A stretch of 64,000 nt of DNA, taken from assembly GCA_024362935.1 (NCBI GenBank), contig JANCRA010000126.1:62001-126000 (forward strand). Reading direction: 5' to 3'. The position numbers and the translations under genes were made by a program. The notes beneath the pieces were generated by a model. That model searched no databases. It was not told the DNA's origin and saw only the letters and a list, made by a program, of their open reading frames with translations. Position 1 is the stretch's first letter. Every line of letters starts with the position of its first letter. Positions 33,063-43,932 of the stretch are shown one piece after another. This stretch comes from Setophaga petechia. Lineage: Eukaryota; Chordata; Aves; Passeriformes; Parulidae.

Positions 33063-36000
33063 ATGCGGCCGCTCCCGGTGCCGCTGCTGCTGCTGCTGCT
33101 GAGCCCGGTGCGGGCGGGATGGGAGCGGGAGGGGAACGGGACTGGGATGGGACGGGCCGGGGCTCCCGCTGCCCCGGGGCGCTCCGGGTCACTTCGCTCC
33201 GTGGCTTTTGTTGAAGTTTTTTGGGTTTGGTTCGCTTAAATTTGGGTCATTTCGGTTCAGTTCTTTTTCCTTAATTTTATTCAATTTTCCTCCTTTTTTC
33301 CCCCTTTATTTTCTTTTATCGTCCTGGTTTATTTTATTTTCCTTTTTATACTTTTTTTTTAATAATCCTTTTTTTTTCTTTTTCTTTTTTTGTTTCCCTC
33401 TTTTATTTCATTCTCCTTTTTTTGAACCTCGCTTTATTTTCCTCTTTTATTTTTTATTTTCCTTTTTAATTCTGTTCAATTTTCCCTGGTTTATTTCATC
33501 TTATCCTATTTTCCTTTCCTTATTTTCCTACTTTACTATTTTACTTTACTTACCCTATTTTCCTTTATTTTCCTTTATTTTCTTTTCTTTTCCTTTCTTT
33601 TCCTTACTTTTCCTTTCTTTTTCTTTTTTTCCCCTTTATTTTCCTTCATTTCACATTCTTTTCCTTCCTTCCACTTTAATTTTGTTCAGCTTTTCCCTTC
33701 CTTTCTCCTCCTTTTATTTCGTTGATTTCTCTTCATTCCTTTCCATTCCAATGCCTTTCATCTCATTTTTATTTACTATTTATTTCCTTTTTTACTCTCC
33801 CCGTTTGATTCCCCGCTTTATTTCTCTCCCTTTCTCATCATTTGTTTTTACTGCCCCTCAATCCCCCCTTCCAAACCCCTTTCCCATGGTTGGGGGGGTC
33901 CCAATGGGAATTGATGGATTGAGGGGAAACTGAGGCAGGACCGCTGTGCCCGCAGGTGCCGGGGCGGGCCGGGGGCTGCCCCCTGTGTCCCGGCGGTGTC
34001 CCCGAGCCCTGCGACAGCCGCTGCCCACCCTGCGCCCGCAGTGAGTACCCCAAAACCACCCCGAACCCAGAAACACCCCCCAAAAACGACCCCAAAAACC
34101 TCAAAATGCTCCAACCCCGCAGCGCGGAGCCCCGCGGAGGAGGAGCCGGAGGAGCCGTGCCCGCCCTGCCCGCCCTGCGGCCGTGAGTGGCACCGGGACC
34201 CGGGGGGGCTGGCCAAGGGTCCCCTTGTGGGCCTCAGTTTCCCTTGTGGGCCTCAGTTTCCCTTGTGGGCCTCAGTTTCCCTTGTGGGCCTCAGTTTCCT
34301 TTTTGTGCCCCAGTTTCTCCGTATTGCTCCTTAATTTCCCCTTTTGTACATTAGTTTCCCCTTTGTGCCTTAATTTCCCAATGTTGCTCCCTAATTTCCC
34401 CTTGTTGCTCCACATTTCACCTTTTCGTGCCTCAGTTTCCCTTTTCTGCCTCGATTTCCCCTTGTTGCTCCTCAGTTTCCCTTTTGTTCCTCAGTTTCCC
34501 CTGTTGCTCCCTAATTTCCCCTTTTTGTGCCTCAGTCTCACTTTATGTGCTTCAGTTTCCCCTTGTGATTCCTTAATTTCCCCTTTTGTGCCTCAGTTTC
34601 CCTTTTTGTGCCCCAGTTTCCCTTTTGTGCCTCAGTTTCCCCCACTGCTCCCTAATTTCCCCTTTTTGTGCCTCACTTTCCCCTTTGTGCCTTAGTTTCC
34701 CCACGTTACTCGCTATTTCCCCTTCTGTGCCTCAGTTTCCCCTTGTTACTCTTCAGTTTCACCTTTTTGTTCTTCAGTTTCCCTACGTTGCTCGCTAATT
34801 TCACCATTTCGTACATCAGTTTTCCTTTCCATGCCTCAGTTTCCCCATGTTGCTTGCCAATTTCCCCTTTTTGTGCCTCAGTTTCATCCATTGCTCCCTA
34901 ATTTCTCCTTTTTGTGCCTCATTTTCCCTTTTGTCCCTCAGTTTCCCCTTGTGGTTCCTTAAATTTCCCCCTTTTGGTGCCTCAGTTTCCCCTATTGCTC
35001 CCTAATTTCCCCTTTTGTGCCTCAATTTTCCTTTTTGTGCCTCAGTTTCCCCATGTTGCTCACTAATTTCGCTTTTTGTGCCTCAATTTCCCCTTGTGGT
35101 TCCTTAATTTCCCCCTATTATACCTCAATTTTCCCTTGTTGTGCCTCAGTCTCCCTTGCTGTGCCTCAGTTTCCCCGTGTTGCTCCTAATTTCCCCTTTT
35201 CCTGCCTCAGTTTCCCCTTGCCATGCCTCTTTCCTCATGTCATTCCTTGATTTCTCCACACTGTGCCTCAGTTTCCCCTTGTTTCTCTCACTGTCCCCTT
35301 TTGTGTCTCAGTTTCCCATCCTGCTTTATTTTCTTTTCATCATGCCTCAGTTTCTCCATCATTCCCTAATTTCCTCTTGTCCTGCCTCAGTTTCCCCTTT
35401 TGGGCCTCAATTTCCCCATGTCTTACTTTTAGTTTCCTCATGTTGTGCCTCATTTTCCCTTTTTTTACCTCATTCCCTTTTTCTGCCTCAGTTTCCCCCA
35501 TTTTACCTCATTCCCTTGTGCCTCAGTTTCCCCTAATGCCTCAGTTTCCCCTTTTGTCCCTCATTTCCCTTTTTTGTGCTTCAGTCTCCCCTTTTGTTCC
35601 TCATTCCCTTTTTTGTGCCTCAGTTTCCCTTTTTGTACCTCATTCTCCCTCACTGTGCCTCAGTTTCCCCTTTTTCCTCTCACTGTGCCTCAGTTTCCCC
35701 CTAATTCCCCCTCACTGTGCCTCAGTTTCCCCTTTTTCCCTCACTGTGCCTCAGTTTCCCTTTTTCCCCTAATTTCCCCTCACCATGCCTCAGTTTCCCT
35801 TTTTTCCCTCACTCCCCTCACCATCCCTCAGTTTCCCTTTTTTGCCTCATTTCCCTCACTTCCCTCATTTCCCTCACTCCCCTCACCATCCCTCAGTTTC
35901 CCTCATTTCCCTCACTCCCCTGACCGTGCCTCAGTTTCCCTTTTTTCCCTCACTTCCCCTCACTGTGCCTCAGTTTCCTTTTTTTCCCTCATTTCCCTCA

Positions 36001-37721
36001 CTCTCCTCACTGTGCCTCAGTTTTCCTTTCTTCCCTCATTTCCCTCACTCCCCTCACCGTGCCTCAGTTTCCCCTTTTCCCCCTCACCGTGCCTCAGTTT
36101 CCCTTTTTTCCCTCACTCCCCCTCACTGTGGCTCAGTTTCCCCTTTTCCCCCTCACCGTGCCTCAGTTTCCCTTTTTTCCCTCACTCCCCCTCACTGTGG
36201 CTCAGTTTCCCCTTTCCCCCTCACCGTGCCTCAGTTGTCCCCAAACCCGGCGCTCTCCCCGCTCGCCTCCCCTGCCTCTTTCCAGAGGGAAACTGAGGCA
36301 GGGCCGCCATGTTGTCCTCATTTCCTTCCCACAGACGAGGCCACGGCGCCGCTCGCTGAGGGGACCCCGCCGGTGCCGGGGACCGCCCGAGTGACCCCGC
36401 CGGTGTCGGGGGCTCCCCCCGAGCCCCCCGGGGACATCATCCCCCTGTACTGCGCCCTCCTGGCCGGCCTCGTCGTGGGGCTCGTGGCCTACGTGGCCTT
36501 CAAGTGGTGAGTGAGGGGTGCCGGGGGGCCGAGGCGGTTTGGGGACCCCCGGTGAGCCCCGGTGAGCCCCGGTGTCCCCGCAGCTGGGACACCTGCAGGA
36601 AGAAGCGGCAGCTGGACAAGGCGCGGGACACGGGGGACGCGGCGGTGGCGGCGGACGCGGAGAAGCTGCGGGGGGACAGCGGAGTCTGCCCGGACAGCGC
36701 CGGCCTGGAGCCGCCTCAGCCCCGTGAGCGCCCCGGGCTTGCGGGTGTGGGGGGAGACAGCCGGGCCTGGGGGGGTTTGGGGATACCCAGTCCTGGGGGA
36801 TTGGGGGGAGATCCGAGGGTGTGGGGACACCCAGCCCTGGGAGGGTTTGGGAGAACACCCGCGGGTTTGGGGACACCCAGATCTAGGGGGGTGTGGGCAC
36901 ACCCGGCCCTGGGAGGTTTGGGGACACCTAGCCCCGGGGGAGTTTGGGGGAGATCCGAGGATGTGGGGACACCCTGCCCTGGGGGATTCGGGGGACATCC
37001 GAAGCTGTGGGGACACCCAGACCTTGGTGGGGTTTGGGAACACCCAGATCTAGGGGGATATGGGGACACCCAGGCCTGAGGGGGTCTGGGGATACCCAGC
37101 CCTGGAGGATTGGGGGGACGTCTGAGGGTGTGGGGACACCCAGGCCTAGGGGGGTTTGGGGGACATTCGGATGTTTGGGGGACATTCGCAGGTTTGGGGA
37201 CACCCAGCCCTGGGGAAGGTGAGGGTTTGGGGGGACACATAACCCTGGGGAGGGTCAGGGTTTGGGGGCACCTGAGAATTTTGGGGCGGATGGCATGGGA
37301 TCACCGAGCACCTGGATGAGTTTGGGGAGCCCCCAAATGGGATTGGGGAGCATCCAGATGGGGTCGGGGAGCACCCAAAGGGGTCGGGAAGCCCTTAAAG
37401 GGGATTAAGGAGCGCTTGGATGGGGTCGGGAAGCCCGCAGTGGGATCAGGGAGCACCTGGATGGGGTCGGGGGTCCCCTACACTTCCCAAGGCGGGCCAG
37501 GAGCCGCCCCCGCCCCTCGGTCCGTCTGTGCCGGGGTGGATTCCGGGGCGCTGACCCCGTCCCTCCCCGCAGCGCCCCCCGGGGGTCCCTCCCCGCTCCC
37601 GGGGTCCCCGCGGCGCCAGGAGGAGCCGGGAGAGCTGGAGCGGCTGCTGGAGCTGGGAGCGCCCGGCAGCGACCGCCGCGGCCCCGCGGGGACACCGGGG
37701 GACATCACCTCTGCCGTGTGA
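33063..37721 (+). CDS. NRADD: NRADD/p75NTR-like type I membrane protein lacking the death domain, complete, 6 exons
   Basis: Exons: 33063-33107, 33956-34040, 34123-34182, 36335-36506, 36584-36723, 37573-37721. They sum to 651 nt in frame (216 aa). Residues 1-15 (MRPLPVPLLLLLLSP) are a signal peptide. Residues 16-65 hold a few clustered cysteines (CPLCPGG, CPPCPPCG) instead of full TNFR repeats. A Pro/Thr stalk follows, then the membrane span IIPLYCALLAGLVVGLVAYV (98-117). That span matches p75NTR, including the dimer-forming Cys and the AFK-W juxtamembrane motif. The cytoplasmic part keeps EKLRGDSG and the ELERLLELGA segment that precedes the p75 death domain, then stops after GDITSAV. NRADD sits beside SETD2 in mammals, which supports the name. 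A full p75 (NGFR) is unlikely at this position. The exon 1 donor is the weakest boundary. Confidence 0.82.
33235..33860 (+). repeat. T/C-rich (TTTTCCTTTATT) low-complexity block, NRADD-like intron 1
   Basis: About 0.6 kb of almost purely pyrimidine sense-strand sequence (ttttcctttattttccttt). It gives a Phe-rich open frame that is not a gene. Confidence 0.9.
34200..36260 (+). repeat. 2-kb GCCTCAGTTTCCC minisatellite, NRADD-like intron 3
   Basis: Units of gtgcctcagtttcccctttt and ttgctccctaatttcccc alternate, becoming tightly repeated ccctcaccgtgcctcagttt at the 3' end. It fills nearly the whole 2152-bp intron. Phe/Pro/Ser-rich frames here are artefacts. Confidence 0.93.
36755..37235 (+). repeat. 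~60-bp GGGGACACCCAG minisatellite, NRADD-like intron 5
   Basis: Units tttggggacacccagccctg plus ggggattggggggagatccg recur about eight times. G-rich on the sense strand. The rest of the intron to 37572 holds decayed versions. Confidence 0.88.
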
Positions 37722-37818
37722 CACCGCGGGGACACCGGGGGACATCACCTCTGCCGTGTGACACCGCGGGGACACCGGGGGACATCACCTCCGCCGTGTG
37801 ACACCGCGGGGACACCGG
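37699..37818 (+). repeat. 40-bp tandem repeat spanning the NRADD-like stop codon
   Basis: Three copies of gacaccgggggacatcacct plus c(t/c)gccgtgtgacaccgcgggg, with a partial fourth. The first copy encodes the last residues and the stop. Because 40 is not divisible by three, the later copies would be read in other frames. Confidence 0.9.
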
Positions 37819-37959
37819 GGCCGCGCCGGCGGCTGCTCCCGGCGGTGCTCCCGCTTCCCGATGGATCTCTGGGGCATTTTTTTACGTGGGTTTTGTACTT
37901 TTGTAGGGATTCTGGGGGGTGGGATGGGGACCTTTGGTGGCTGGTGCCTGGGTGGGGGC

Positions 37960-37965
37960 ATTAAA
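37960..37965 (+). promoter_or_regulatory. NRADD: Poly(A) signal ATTAAA of the NRADD-like gene
   Basis: The common variant attaaa lies 239 bp after the stop, in unique sequence, before the downstream minisatellite begins. Confidence 0.75.
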
Positions 37966-37999
37966 CGTGTCACTGGGTGCCACCAGGGTTTGTGTCCTT

Positions 38000-38490
38000 A
38001 GGTGTCTGTGTGTGTTCCAGGATGCATCCCTTCGGGTGTCCCCAAGTGTCCATGTGTCCCTGGGATGTGTCCCTTGAAGTGTGGAAGTATTCCCAGGTGT
38101 CACTTCAGGTGTCCATTTGTCCCCAGAATGTGTTCCCTGGTGTCCTCAGTGTCCATGGGATGTGTCCCTTCAGGTGTCCATTTGTCCCTGGAATGTGCCC
38201 CCTGGGATCTCCCAAGTGTCCCCAGCTGTCCATGAGTCCCTCTGGTGTTTGTGTGTCCCTAGGATGTTCCCCAGGTGTCCCTTTGTCCCCAGGATGTGTC
38301 CCTGCATCACTGTGCTGTGACTGCTCAGGTGTCTGGGCTGGGTGTCCCCAGGTGTCCCATATGTCCCCAGGGCCATGTCCCAAGGATGGGACCCCTCGGG
38401 TGTCTGTGTGTCTCTGGGATTTGTGTCCTTGGGCATCCACGTGTGTCACCAAGATGTGTCCACGTGTCCCACACCCATCCCACACCAGCC
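38000..38490 (+). repeat. CAGGTGTCC-type minisatellite between convergent genes
   Basis: Degenerate ccccaggtgtccatttgtcc units fill the space between the two gene ends. No gene was seen here. Confidence 0.85.
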
Positions 38491-38747
38491 CTAGGAGGAG
38501 GAGGGGACACCCCAAAGACCCCAAGGCAGGTGGCATTGGGGACAGAAAAAGCCATTTCTAACCCCAAAATGCTCCCAGGTCACACCAAACTTCCCTTCCC
38601 AGGGGGTCCAGATTCCCAGGAATGCTGAGGGTGACAGGAGGTCCCCAAGGGAGAGGGGACATCCCAAGCCAGGTCCCCCTTGTGGCCCTGCCCAGCGTCG
38701 ATTTTGGGGTTTGGTTTTGTTGGTTTTTTTTTTTTTTCTTTTGATTT

Positions 38748-39320
38748 TTTATTTTTTTCTCTTTTTTTGCTCCTTTTTTTTTTGTACACAAAAAGTTCCG
38801 TAAAAATTGGATAAAGTAAAATGCTCGAAGCAGTAAAATCAATCTTATCAACATGGCCAGAAACCCGCAGTATTTACAGGGAAACGGAGGAAACCTTGCA
38901 GAACCAGAAGGAAAAACCAAGGAAACAACCAAAAAAAAAAAAAAATCTGGGAATAACCCCCCAAAGTCTCCTGCCAAACGTTCCCGTGGGATTGGGACGT
39001 TTGGGGCTGAAAGCAACGGGGAAAAAAGCAAATTATTATCAATATATTCACATATACGTTAAAATATAATACAGAGCTTGGGAGCAGCGCCGCCAGAGCC
39101 GGGCTTGGCAAAGCCTGGATCAGCAAAAGCAGGCTTGGGAAAGCCCAGCTCATCCTCAGCGACGGGAACCAAGTTTGTTTTCCTTAAAAACCCAAAAATT
39201 CATCGTCATAATAATAATAATATAATAATAACAATAATAATAAATTCACAGGTTGGTGGCTCGGGAGGGCGAACCCCAGCGGGAATCGGCGCTCCCGAGG
39301 GCCGGGGGTTATTCCAGGGG
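38748..39320 (-). other. SETD2: SETD2 3' untranslated region with poly(A) signal
   Basis: On the - strand the 3'UTR runs from the stop at 39321 through AT-rich sequence (the ataataataat tract at 39208-39245, the A-tract at 38932) to an AATAAA at 38753-38748. The aligned end is an inference from that signal. Confidence 0.6.
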
Positions 39321-42300
39321 CTATTCCAGCTCCGTGTCCTCTTTGGGCTTGTAGAGGATCCCGAATTTCTGCATGTACTTCTTGATGTATTCCTTGGTTT
39401 TGTGTTTGACGTTCTCGTTGCACTCCAGGTCCTCGGGGTTCTTGCAGTACTTGAGCTCCTTGTTCATCACTCCGTGGGTCAGCTGGGGGAACGCTGGAGT
39501 CAGCCTGCAATTCCCACCAAGCCCAGGCCTGGCCTCTCCCCAGGATCACTTCCCAAATACTTCCTCTTACTCCCAAATATCCCCATAGCCACTGTCATAT
39601 TAAACCCCAAATATTCCATAAATATTTGACACTGTTCCCTCAATACCTGCTGTTATTTTCCAAACATTCCTAGCTGTTTTCTTATTATTCCACAAATACT
39701 CCTTATTTCCAGGTACTGCCCAAGCTATTGTTACATTATTCCCCAAATGTTCCCCAAATATTCCCTGTGTATCTCCCAAATATTCTCTAAATATTTGGGA
39801 TTGTTCCCTCAATACCTGCTGTTATTTTCCAAACATTCCTACCTATTTTCTTATTATTCCACAAATAATACTCTTCTTATTTCCAGGTACTGCCCAAGCC
39901 ATTGTTATATTATTCCCCAAATGTTCCCCAAATAGTCCTCAAATATTTCCCCAAATATTCCCGAAATACTCCCCAAGTATCACTCAAATATTTTCCAAAT
40001 ATTCCCTTTTATTTCCAGATATTGCCCAAGCTATTATATTATTCCCCAAATATTCCTTCCCCAAGTATCCCCAAAATATTTTCCAAATATTTCCAAAATA
40101 TTTGGTAGTGTTCCCTCAATATCTGCTGTTATTTTCCAAACATTCCCAAGCTATTTTCCTATTATTTCCCAAATATTCACTGTTATTTCCAGATATTGCT
40201 CAAGCTATTATATTATTCCCCAAATGTTCCCCAAATATTCCCCATGTATCTCCCAAATATTCTCTAAATATTTGGGATTGTTTCCTCAATACCTGCTGTT
40301 ATTTTCCAAACATTTCCAAGCTATTTTCCTATTTTTCCCCAAATTTTCCCTGTTATTTTCAGATATTGCCCAAGCTATTATATTATTCCCCAAATGTTCC
40401 CCAAATATTCCCCGTGTATCTCCCAAATATTCTCTAAATATTTGGGATTGTTCCCTCAATATCTGCTGTTATTTTCCAAACATTCCCAGCTGTTTTCTTA
40501 TTATTCCACAAATACTCCTCTTCTTATTTCCAGGTACTGCCCAAGCCATTGTTATATTATTCCCCAAATGTTCCCCAAATAGTCCTCAAATATTTCCCCA
40601 AATATTCCCGAAATACTCCCCAAGTATCACTCAAATATTTTCCAAATATTCCCTTTTATTTCCAGATATTGCCCAAGCTATTATATCATTCCCCAAATAT
40701 TCCCCAAGTATCCCCAAAATATTTTCCAAATATTTCCAAAATATTTGGTAGTGTTCCCTCAATATCTGCTGTTATTTTCCAAACATTCCCAAGCTATTTT
40801 CCTATTATTTCCCAAATATTCACTGTTATTTCCAGATATTGCTCAAGCTATTATATTATTCCCCAAATGTCCCCAAATATTCCCCAAATGTTCCCCAAAT
40901 ATTCCTGAAATATTTGGGATTGTTGCCTCAATATCTGCTGTTATTTTCCAAACATTATCAAGTATTTTCCTATTATTCCACAAATATTCCTCCTCTTATT
41001 TCCAGACACTGCCCAAGCTATTGTTGTATTATTCCCCAAATGTTCTCCAAATGCTCCCCAAACATTCCTCAAATATTCCCCAAATATTCCTGAAATACTC
41101 CCCAAGTATCTCCCAAATATTTCCCAAATATTTCCCAAATATTTGGCATTGTTCCCTCAATATCTGCTGTTATTTTCCAAACATTCCCAAGCTATTTTCT
41201 TACCATTCCACAAATATCCCCCCTCTTATTTCCAGATACTGCCCAAGCTATTGCTACATTGTTCCCCAAATATTCTCAAATATTCCCAAAATGTCCCCCA
41301 AATATTCCTGAAATATTCCCTAAATATTTGGGATTATTCCCTCAATATCTGCTGTTATTTTCCAAACATTCCCAAGCTATTTTCCTATTATTCCCCAGAT
41401 ATCCCTTGTTATTTCCAGATACTGCCCAAGCCATTGTTATATTATTCCCCAGATATTCCCTAAGTATCTCCAAAATATTTCCCAAATATTCCTCAAATAT
41501 TCCCTAAATATTCCTGAAATACTTGGTAGTGTTACCCCGATATCTGCTAAATTTCCCAAACATTCCCCAAGCTATTTTCCTATTATTCCCCAAATATTCC
41601 TTAAATATCAACTATTGTTCTCCCAATATTTGCTGTTCTTTCCAAACATTCCCAAGCTATTTTCCTATTACTTCCCAAATATTTCCTGTTCTTCCCCAAA
41701 TATTTCCTATTACTTCCTAAATTATTTTTCTGCTATTCCCCAAATAATAATATTCCCCAAATAATTCCTAATATTCAATTTGCTATTATTTCCCAAATAT
41801 TCCCTAAATATTTGGTATTGTTGTGCCAATATTTGCAATCATTCTCCAAATATTTCTTCTTATTCCCAAATATTCCCTAAGTTACTCTCATATTATTGCC
41901 CAGATAGTCCCTAAATATTTTCTATTATTCCCCAAATAGTCCCTAAATATTTCCTATTATTCTTCCATATTATTTATCCAGTATTCCCCAATTATTCACT
42001 ATTATTCCCCAAATATTCCCTGAGCTGCTGTCATATTATTGACCAAATATCCCCTGTTATTCCCCAAATTCCCCCCAGTTGGAATGACACAATCCCATAC
42101 CGTGGGGCCATCCCTTGGTCCCCATGTCCCCCTACCCCATTGTCCCTCCCATGTCCTCATGTCCCACATCCCTGTGTCCCTGTAGCCACCATATCCCTGT
42201 GTCCCCAAATCCCTGTGTCCTGTACTTCCCATGTCCTTGTGTCCCTATGTTCCTGCACCGTGTTCCTACATCCCTGTGTCCCAGTGTCCCCACGTCCCTT

Positions 42301-43932
42301 TGTGTCCCCATGTTCCTGTACCCTCCATGTTCCCATGTCCCACATCCCCTTGTGCCTGTATTCTAAAGTTCCCATACCCCTCATGTTCCCAAATCCTTAA
42401 ACCCCATGTCCTTGTGTCCCCATATCCCTCTATCCTGTGTCCCCATGTACCCACATCTTCCTGTCCCTGTCCCCCATGTCCCTGTAACTCCCATGTTCCC
42501 ACTTCCCACATTCCAATGAACCTGCACTCTCCATGTCCCCAAGTCCTACATTCCATGTCCCTTTACCCCATGTCTGTGTCCTCATTTCAGCATCCCCGTG
42601 CTCCCATGTCCCACATCCCCATGTCCCTGTACTCACTGTCCCTATGTCCCCACATTCCTGTGTCCCCATGCTCCCATGTCCCACATCCCCATGTCCCTGT
42701 ACTCACTGTCCCTATGTCCCCACATTCCTGTGTCCCCATGTCCTCACATCCACTGCCCCTATGTCCCCACATTCCTGTGTCCCCACGTTCCTGTATCCAT
42801 GTTCCCATGTCCCACATCCCCATGTCCCTGTACCCACTGTCCCTATGTCCCCACACTCCTGTGTCCCTGTGTCCCTATGTCCCTGCACCCACTATCCCCA
42901 CATTCCTGTGCCCCTGTGTCCCTGTGTCCCCATATCCACTGTCCCTATGTCCCCACATTCCTGTGCCCCTGTGTCCCCATGTCCCCATACCCACTGTCCC
43001 TATGTCCCCACATTCCTGTGTCCCTATGTCCCCATATCCACTGCCCCTGTGTCCCCACATTCCTGTGTCCTCATGTTCCTGTCTCCATGTTCCCAAGTCC
43101 CACATCCCCATGTCCCCGTATCCACTGTCCCTATGTCCCCACATTCCTGCATCCCCATGTTCCTGTGTCCGTGCTCCCAAGTCCCACATCTCCATGTCCC
43201 TGTACCCATTGCTCCTATGTCCCCACATTCCTGTGTCCCTGTGTCCCCAAGTTCCTGTCTCCATGTTCCCAAGTCTCCCACATCACCACGTCCCTGTACT
43301 CACTTTCCCCATGTCCCCACACTCCTGTGTCCCCATGTTCCTGTATCCATGCTCCCATGTCCCACATCCCCATGTCCCTGTACCCTCCATGTCTCCACAT
43401 CCTTTGTCCCCATGACCACGTCCCTGTGTCTCCGTATCCATGTCCCCATGTTCCCAAGTCCTTGTACCCCATGTCCCTGTACCCTCCATGTCCCCCCACA
43501 TTCCCACCTTGCGTGCCAGGTGTTTGAAGTCCTCGGTGGTGGTGATCCGGCCCACCTTGCAGTCGGGTTTTCTGTAGGGATTCAGGCACTGCACGATGAA
43601 CTGGGACATCTGTGGGACACACAGAGCAATGGATCCACTCCCTGCTGCCACCATCCCATCCCATCCCATCCCATCCCATCCCATCCCATCCCATCCCATC
43701 CCATGCCATCCCATCCCATGCCATCCCATCCCATCCCATCCCATCCCATCCCATCCCATCTCATCCCATGCCATGCCATGCCATCCCATCCCATCCCATC
43801 CCATCCCATCCCATCCCATCCCATCCCATCCCATCCCATCCCATCCCTCACCTCTTTCCTGAACACCTCCTTGCTCTTCTTGGCCAGCTCGCTGGACGTG
43901 TCGGCCTCCGCCGTCTTGGGCTTCTTGGAAGA
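39321..43932 (-). CDS. SETD2: SETD2 window exons 7-9: SRI domain and C-terminus
   Basis: Exons 43932-43852 (SSKKPKTAEADTSSELAKKS), 43609-43508 (MSQFIVQCLNPYRKPDCKVG) and 39482-39321 (LTHGVMNKELKYCKNPEDLE to YKPKEDTELE, stop). Together they form the SRI domain, which binds the Ser2/Ser5-phosphorylated RNA polymerase II CTD and is almost identical to human. The last intron is 4 kb of tandem repeats; the one before it is 242 bp, mostly a CCATC microsatellite. Confidence 0.97.

Noticed and set aside
33208..33933. Phe-rich 241-codon frame that looks like a membrane protein
   Set aside because: T/C-rich low-complexity intron sequence; hydrophobicity follows from poly-T codons.
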